From Clostridia bacterium (GTDB lineage Bacteria; Bacillota; Clostridia; Oscillospirales; Acutalibacteraceae), in contig JAFWRV010000073.1 of the NCBI GenBank assembly GCA_017519685.1, forward strand, positions 1 through 8,984: a stretch of 8,984 bases of DNA, read 5' to 3'. Positions 6,278 through 8,984 of the stretch are shown piece after piece. Within the stretch, counting starts at the first letter, position 1; every line of letters starts with the position of its first letter. The position numbers were made by a program, and so were the translations under genes. The notes beneath the pieces are model-generated. The model was not told where the DNA came from and searched no databases. It saw only the letters and a program-made list of their open reading frames with translations.

Positions 6278-8353
6278 TTAAATAATACACATAGCGGTTT
6301 TATATGCGTCAAGATTTGCTTTTCCGATACTTCCGCCTTTATACGCATCTCCGCAAATAAATGTATTGACGGTGATATTCTGCATATCGTCAAGAAGCGA
6401 TTTGTCGCTTTTAACTTCCACTGCCATTACGACCGCATCGCATTCCAGGGTTTCAGATGTACCGGAGGCGCTTTTTACAACAATTTCTTTATTGCCGATT
6501 GACACAAGTAACGATGAAGTCTTAATGGTTACACCGAGCGGAATAAGCCTTGAGAGAGAATCGTCAACGTGCTGGAACCAGGCGCTCGGCGCAACGGTGC
6601 CCGCGGCTTCAATAATGATTACTTCATTTCCGCACATTGCAAGGAATTCAGCGGTTTCAAGACCGGTAAGACCGCTTCCGATAACGGCAACTTTTTTGTT
6701 TTCAATAACGGTTTTGCGAAGCAGAATATCCGGAGCCGTAAAAACATTATCCGATTCAATTCCTTTAACGGAGCGGGGCATCACCGGTTTAGAGCCTGTT
6801 GCCAGAATAATTGCGTAAGGATCAAGTTCTCTGACATTATTTTCGTTTGCTTCGGTGTTAAACCGGAATTCTGTTCCGAGATTTTCGGCTTCGGTCATCA
6901 TATCCTCAATACACCAGTAGAGCTTTTCTTTCAGATGACCGGATGATGCTGCAATAACCTGACCGCCGGGCTTATCGTTTTTTTCAAAAACGGTAACTTC
7001 AAAGCCCCTGCGGGCAAGTGTAACAGCAGCGGTCAGGCCGGCAGGTCCGGCGCCGATAACAACTGTTCTTCTTCCTTTGCCGTCCTTAACGGGATTAAGA
7101 TATTCTTTTTCATTTCCGACACCCGGGTTCAGGGCACATTCACCGGGTTTGCCCACTCCGGCGTTTCTGATAAACGAGTCGATACAGTGAAGACAGCCGA
7201 TACATCTGCGGATTTCATTCGTTCTGCCTTCTTTTGCTTTAAGCGCAAGATGAGGGTCGCAAATAAAGCTTCTCGCAGAGCCTACCATATCCTGATATCC
7301 CTCTTCAAGCTGCTTTTCCGCCTGCTCCGGTGAGCGGATAAAATTGGCGGCAATTACAGGTACAGAAACATTTTCTTTGACAGCTTTTGCCAGATATGCT
7401 CTCCAGCCCGTCTCAAACGATGTCGGCTCAAGCCAGTAATTATATGTATCATAGCAGGCGCAGGATACATCTATCGCGTCAATGCCGAGTTTTTCAAGCG
7501 CCTTTGCAATTTTAATTCCTTCTTCAAGTCCGTATCCTTTTCCGGGCTTTCCGATTTTATCATACATTTCATCAACTGTAAGACGTACAATCAGGGGATA
7601 ATCTTTACCGCATTTTTCTTTTATGCCGTTAATAATTTCAGAAATAAATCTCAGCCTGTTTTCAAAACTGCCGCCGTATTCATCTGTTCTTTTATTGGTG
7701 TTCGGGCTGAGAAACTGATGCAGAATATATCCGTGTGTTGAATGCAGTTCAACGGCATCGACATCGGCTTTTTTGCACCTTACTGCCGCATCGATAAAAT
7801 CATTTATCAGAGATTTGATCTCTTTTTTACTCATGGCGTGAATTCTTGTTGCGCCGTGAGCCGACAGCTCGCAGTCGGAAGGAGCCTGCATGGAAAAGCA
7901 AATTTTCCTCTGCTCAAGTCCGAGTAAAACGGGGGTTGTTTTAAACAGCAGGCCGGGAAGCCCGGGAAACGCTTTGACCATAGGAGTGATAAGCGGCAGA
8001 GAATTAATCGAACTTGCATAACCCTGTCTGCCGGGATGATGAAGCTGAATGCAGAGCTTTGCCCCGTGAGAGTGGATGCGTCTTGCCATCTCACGCATGG
8101 GTTCAATATGTCTGTCGCTGCTCATTGAAAGCTGAGTGAATGTTGACGCTGCTCCCATATCGTTGACCCTGCATATTCCGGGTATAATAAGACCGACTTC
8201 GCCCTTTGCTCTTTCTTCATAATAATCCATCATTCTCTCAGTCGGCGTGCCGTCAATCTGACCGAGACTGAATTCGGCGGCGGTCATAACAATCCTGTTT
8301 TTTATTTCAAGTTTTCCGATTTTAATCGGCGAAAACAATTTTTCAAAGCTCAT
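6278..8353 (-). CDS. Old Yellow Enzyme-family FMN/4Fe-4S/FAD ene-reductase (2-enoate reductase/BaiCD-like)
   Basis: A 691-residue flavoprotein of the NADH:flavin oxidoreductase family that includes 2,4-dienoyl-CoA reductase, 2-enoate reductase and the bile-acid enzymes BaiCD/BaiH. These reduce C=C bonds conjugated to a carbonyl, or run the reverse reaction. Residues 1-375 form the FMN TIM barrel: N-R-I-V-M at 19-23, Q103-L-H-H-P-G-R, the H204-S-T-H207-G-Y209 substrate-anchoring motif, then N-K-R-T-D-E-Y-G-G-S. Cysteines C384, C387, C390 and C406 probably bind a 4Fe-4S cluster, with spacing x2, x2, x15 instead of the more usual x2, x3, x11. Residues 429 onward carry a first dinucleotide fold (G-A-G-P-A-G, 434-439), a second (G-S-G-L-T-G, 559-564) and a C-terminal G-D-A FAD motif at 668-670. 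The ATG overlaps the SDR stop (ATGA, 8350-8353), with AAAGGA ahead. Substrate cannot be deduced; length is slightly above the family norm. Confidence 0.92.
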   Translation of the reverse strand: MSFEKLFSPIKIGKLEIKNRIVMTAAEFSLGQIDGTPTERMMDYYEERAKGEVGLIIPGICRVNDMGAASTFTQLSMSSDRHIEPMREMARRIHSHGAKLCIQLHHPGRQGYASSINSLPLITPMVKAFPGLPGLLFKTTPVLLGLEQRKICFSMQAPSDCELSAHGATRIHAMSKKEIKSLINDFIDAAVRCKKADVDAVELHSTHGYILHQFLSPNTNKRTDEYGGSFENRLRFISEIINGIKEKCGKDYPLIVRLTVDEMYDKIGKPGKGYGLEEGIKIAKALEKLGIDAIDVSCACYDTYNYWLEPTSFETGWRAYLAKAVKENVSVPVIAANFIRSPEQAEKQLEEGYQDMVGSARSFICDPHLALKAKEGRTNEIRRCIGCLHCIDSFIRNAGVGKPGECALNPGVGNEKEYLNPVKDGKGRRTVVIGAGPAGLTAAVTLARRGFEVTVFEKNDKPGGQVIAASSGHLKEKLYWCIEDMMTEAENLGTEFRFNTEANENNVRELDPYAIILATGSKPVMPRSVKGIESDNVFTAPDILLRKTVIENKKVAVIGSGLTGLETAEFLAMCGNEVIIIEAAGTVAPSAWFQHVDDSLSRLIPLGVTIKTSSLLVSIGNKEIVVKSASGTSETLECDAVVMAVEVKSDKSLLDDMQNITVNTFICGDAYKGGSIGKANLDAYKTAMCII

Positions 8354-8984
8354 CTTATTATTCCTTTCAGCTTTTCAATTTCTGCTTTGAAATTCTCAAG
8401 TTTTGCTTGCTCAAGTTTCCAGTATATGGTCCGGACCGGAGGAGCAAGAGCCATAAGAACTTTAGACAGAGCAAAGAGAGGACTCGGCGAGACAAATTTC
8501 TTTTCATTTTCAAGGCCTGCGACCATCTTGCGCGCTACAACCTCGGGTTTCTGAACCGGGAAAGGCTTTTTAAAATCAATCGGCGCCGCGACCTTAAAGA
8601 AATTAGTATCCGTCGCTACGGGATACAGGCAGGTTAATTTCAGCGAATTCGGCATCTCAAGACGGATTGCCTGCTGAAATCCGTGAAGAGCGAATTTGGT
8701 GGCGGAATAAAGCGCATAGCCGGGCATGGCCATCTGACCGATAGCCGATACGGTATATGCGAGATGTCCCTCTCTGCCGTCAAGATGATGAAGATATTTT
8801 GCGTATGTATAAATAGGGGAGATAGTGTTGGTTTCAAATATATCCAGAATTCTTTCCCAGTTTGTATAATTGAATTCCTCATAATAGGGGAAGCCGGCAT
8901 TGGCGTAAAACAAATCGATTTTTCTTCCGCCGAATACTTCCTCGGCTTTTTTGAAGACGGAATCAACGCCTTCTCTGGAACTTA
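8350..8984 (-). CDS. Short-chain dehydrogenase/reductase, N-terminus outside window
   Basis: The last 210 residues of an SDR-family NAD(P)-dependent oxidoreductase, open to the window edge; the N-terminal TGxxxGxG cofactor loop lies outside. Counting from the first complete codon, visible family marks are the N28-A-G-F segment, Asn N52 in E-T-N-T-I-S, and the catalytic S79, Y92 and K96 (Y-S-A-T-K) with the normal 13-residue Ser-Tyr spacing. The P-V-A-T-D-T-N segment after the active site is also typical. The C-terminal region contains a hydrophobic patch (S-P-L-F-A-L-S-K-V-L-M-A-L-A) and a charged helix, resembling the broad DltE/3-keto reductase SDR group more than BaiA. The frame continues upstream of the first internal Met-like codon, so that is not the start. 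It is co-transcribed with, and overlaps by four bases, the downstream ene-reductase gene, suggesting consecutive or paired redox steps on one substrate. Substrate unknown. Confidence 0.9.
   Translation of the reverse strand, partial: SSREGVDSVFKKAEEVFGGRKIDLFYANAGFPYYEEFNYTNWERILDIFETNTISPIYTYAKYLHHLDGREGHLAYTVSAIGQMAMPGYALYSATKFALHGFQQAIRLEMPNSLKLTCLYPVATDTNFFKVAAPIDFKKPFPVQKPEVVARKMVAGLENEKKFVSPSPLFALSKVLMALAPPVRTIYWKLEQAKLENFKAEIEKLKGIIR

Noticed and set aside
6366..6946. Open frames on the plus strand opposite the C-terminal half of the ene-reductase
   Set aside because: They are shadows of a gene with intact dinucleotide-binding motifs and have no start signals of their own.
6278..8353. 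Specific assignment as a bile-acid, bilirubin or steroid reductase
   Set aside because: The family is clear but diagnostic residues do not match a characterised member well enough by eye, so no gene symbol was given.

Overview
The window looks like chromosomal DNA of a low-to-mid G+C Gram-positive anaerobe of class Clostridia, possibly a gut-type Oscillospiraceae/Ruminococcaceae relative. This rests on the DnaD-domain protein next to a DnaI-like helicase loader (a Bacillota arrangement), strong GGAGGTG-type ribosome binding sites, an Old Yellow Enzyme-type iron-sulfur flavoprotein common in anaerobic Clostridia, and dense short-gap gene packing. The genus cannot be fixed from the sequence alone. 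I see no tRNA, rRNA, CRISPR array, insertion sequence or phage gene.

Layout, left to right. (1) 2-244, plus strand: the C-terminal end of an NAD+ synthetase. (2) 312-1679, plus strand: a membrane-embedded M28-type zinc peptidase with two pairs of predicted membrane helices, one pair inserted between its metal-binding motifs. (3) 1694-1736: a strong hairpin terminator with U-tracts usable in both directions, between convergent genes. (4) 5910 down to 1735, minus strand: a three-gene run dnaD - dnaC(dnaI) - tex. The first pair overlaps by four bases (ATGA) and the second pair is separated by 13 bases. It pairs primosome/helicase-loading functions with the RNA-binding transcription accessory protein Tex. 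(5) 5911-6277: an intergenic stretch holding the likely dnaD promoter (two copies of an 11-bp repeat, each carrying TATAAT), two minus-strand terminators, and a structured segment of unknown role just after the next gene. (6) 8984 down to 6278, minus strand: a two-gene run, a short-chain dehydrogenase/reductase (5' end outside the window) overlapping by four bases with a 691-residue FMN/4Fe-4S/FAD ene-reductase-type oxidoreductase.

Most of the window is ordinary housekeeping sequence. The more interesting parts are the SDR plus ene-reductase pair, which resembles two-enzyme modules that reduce enone or keto groups on steroid-like or other unsaturated substrates. Its ene-reductase has non-standard iron-sulfur cysteine spacing and substitutions at usual active-site positions. 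The M28 peptidase with membrane hairpins and the structured RNA-like segment at about 6064-6274 also deserve a look. I did not find clear evidence of a wholly new system.
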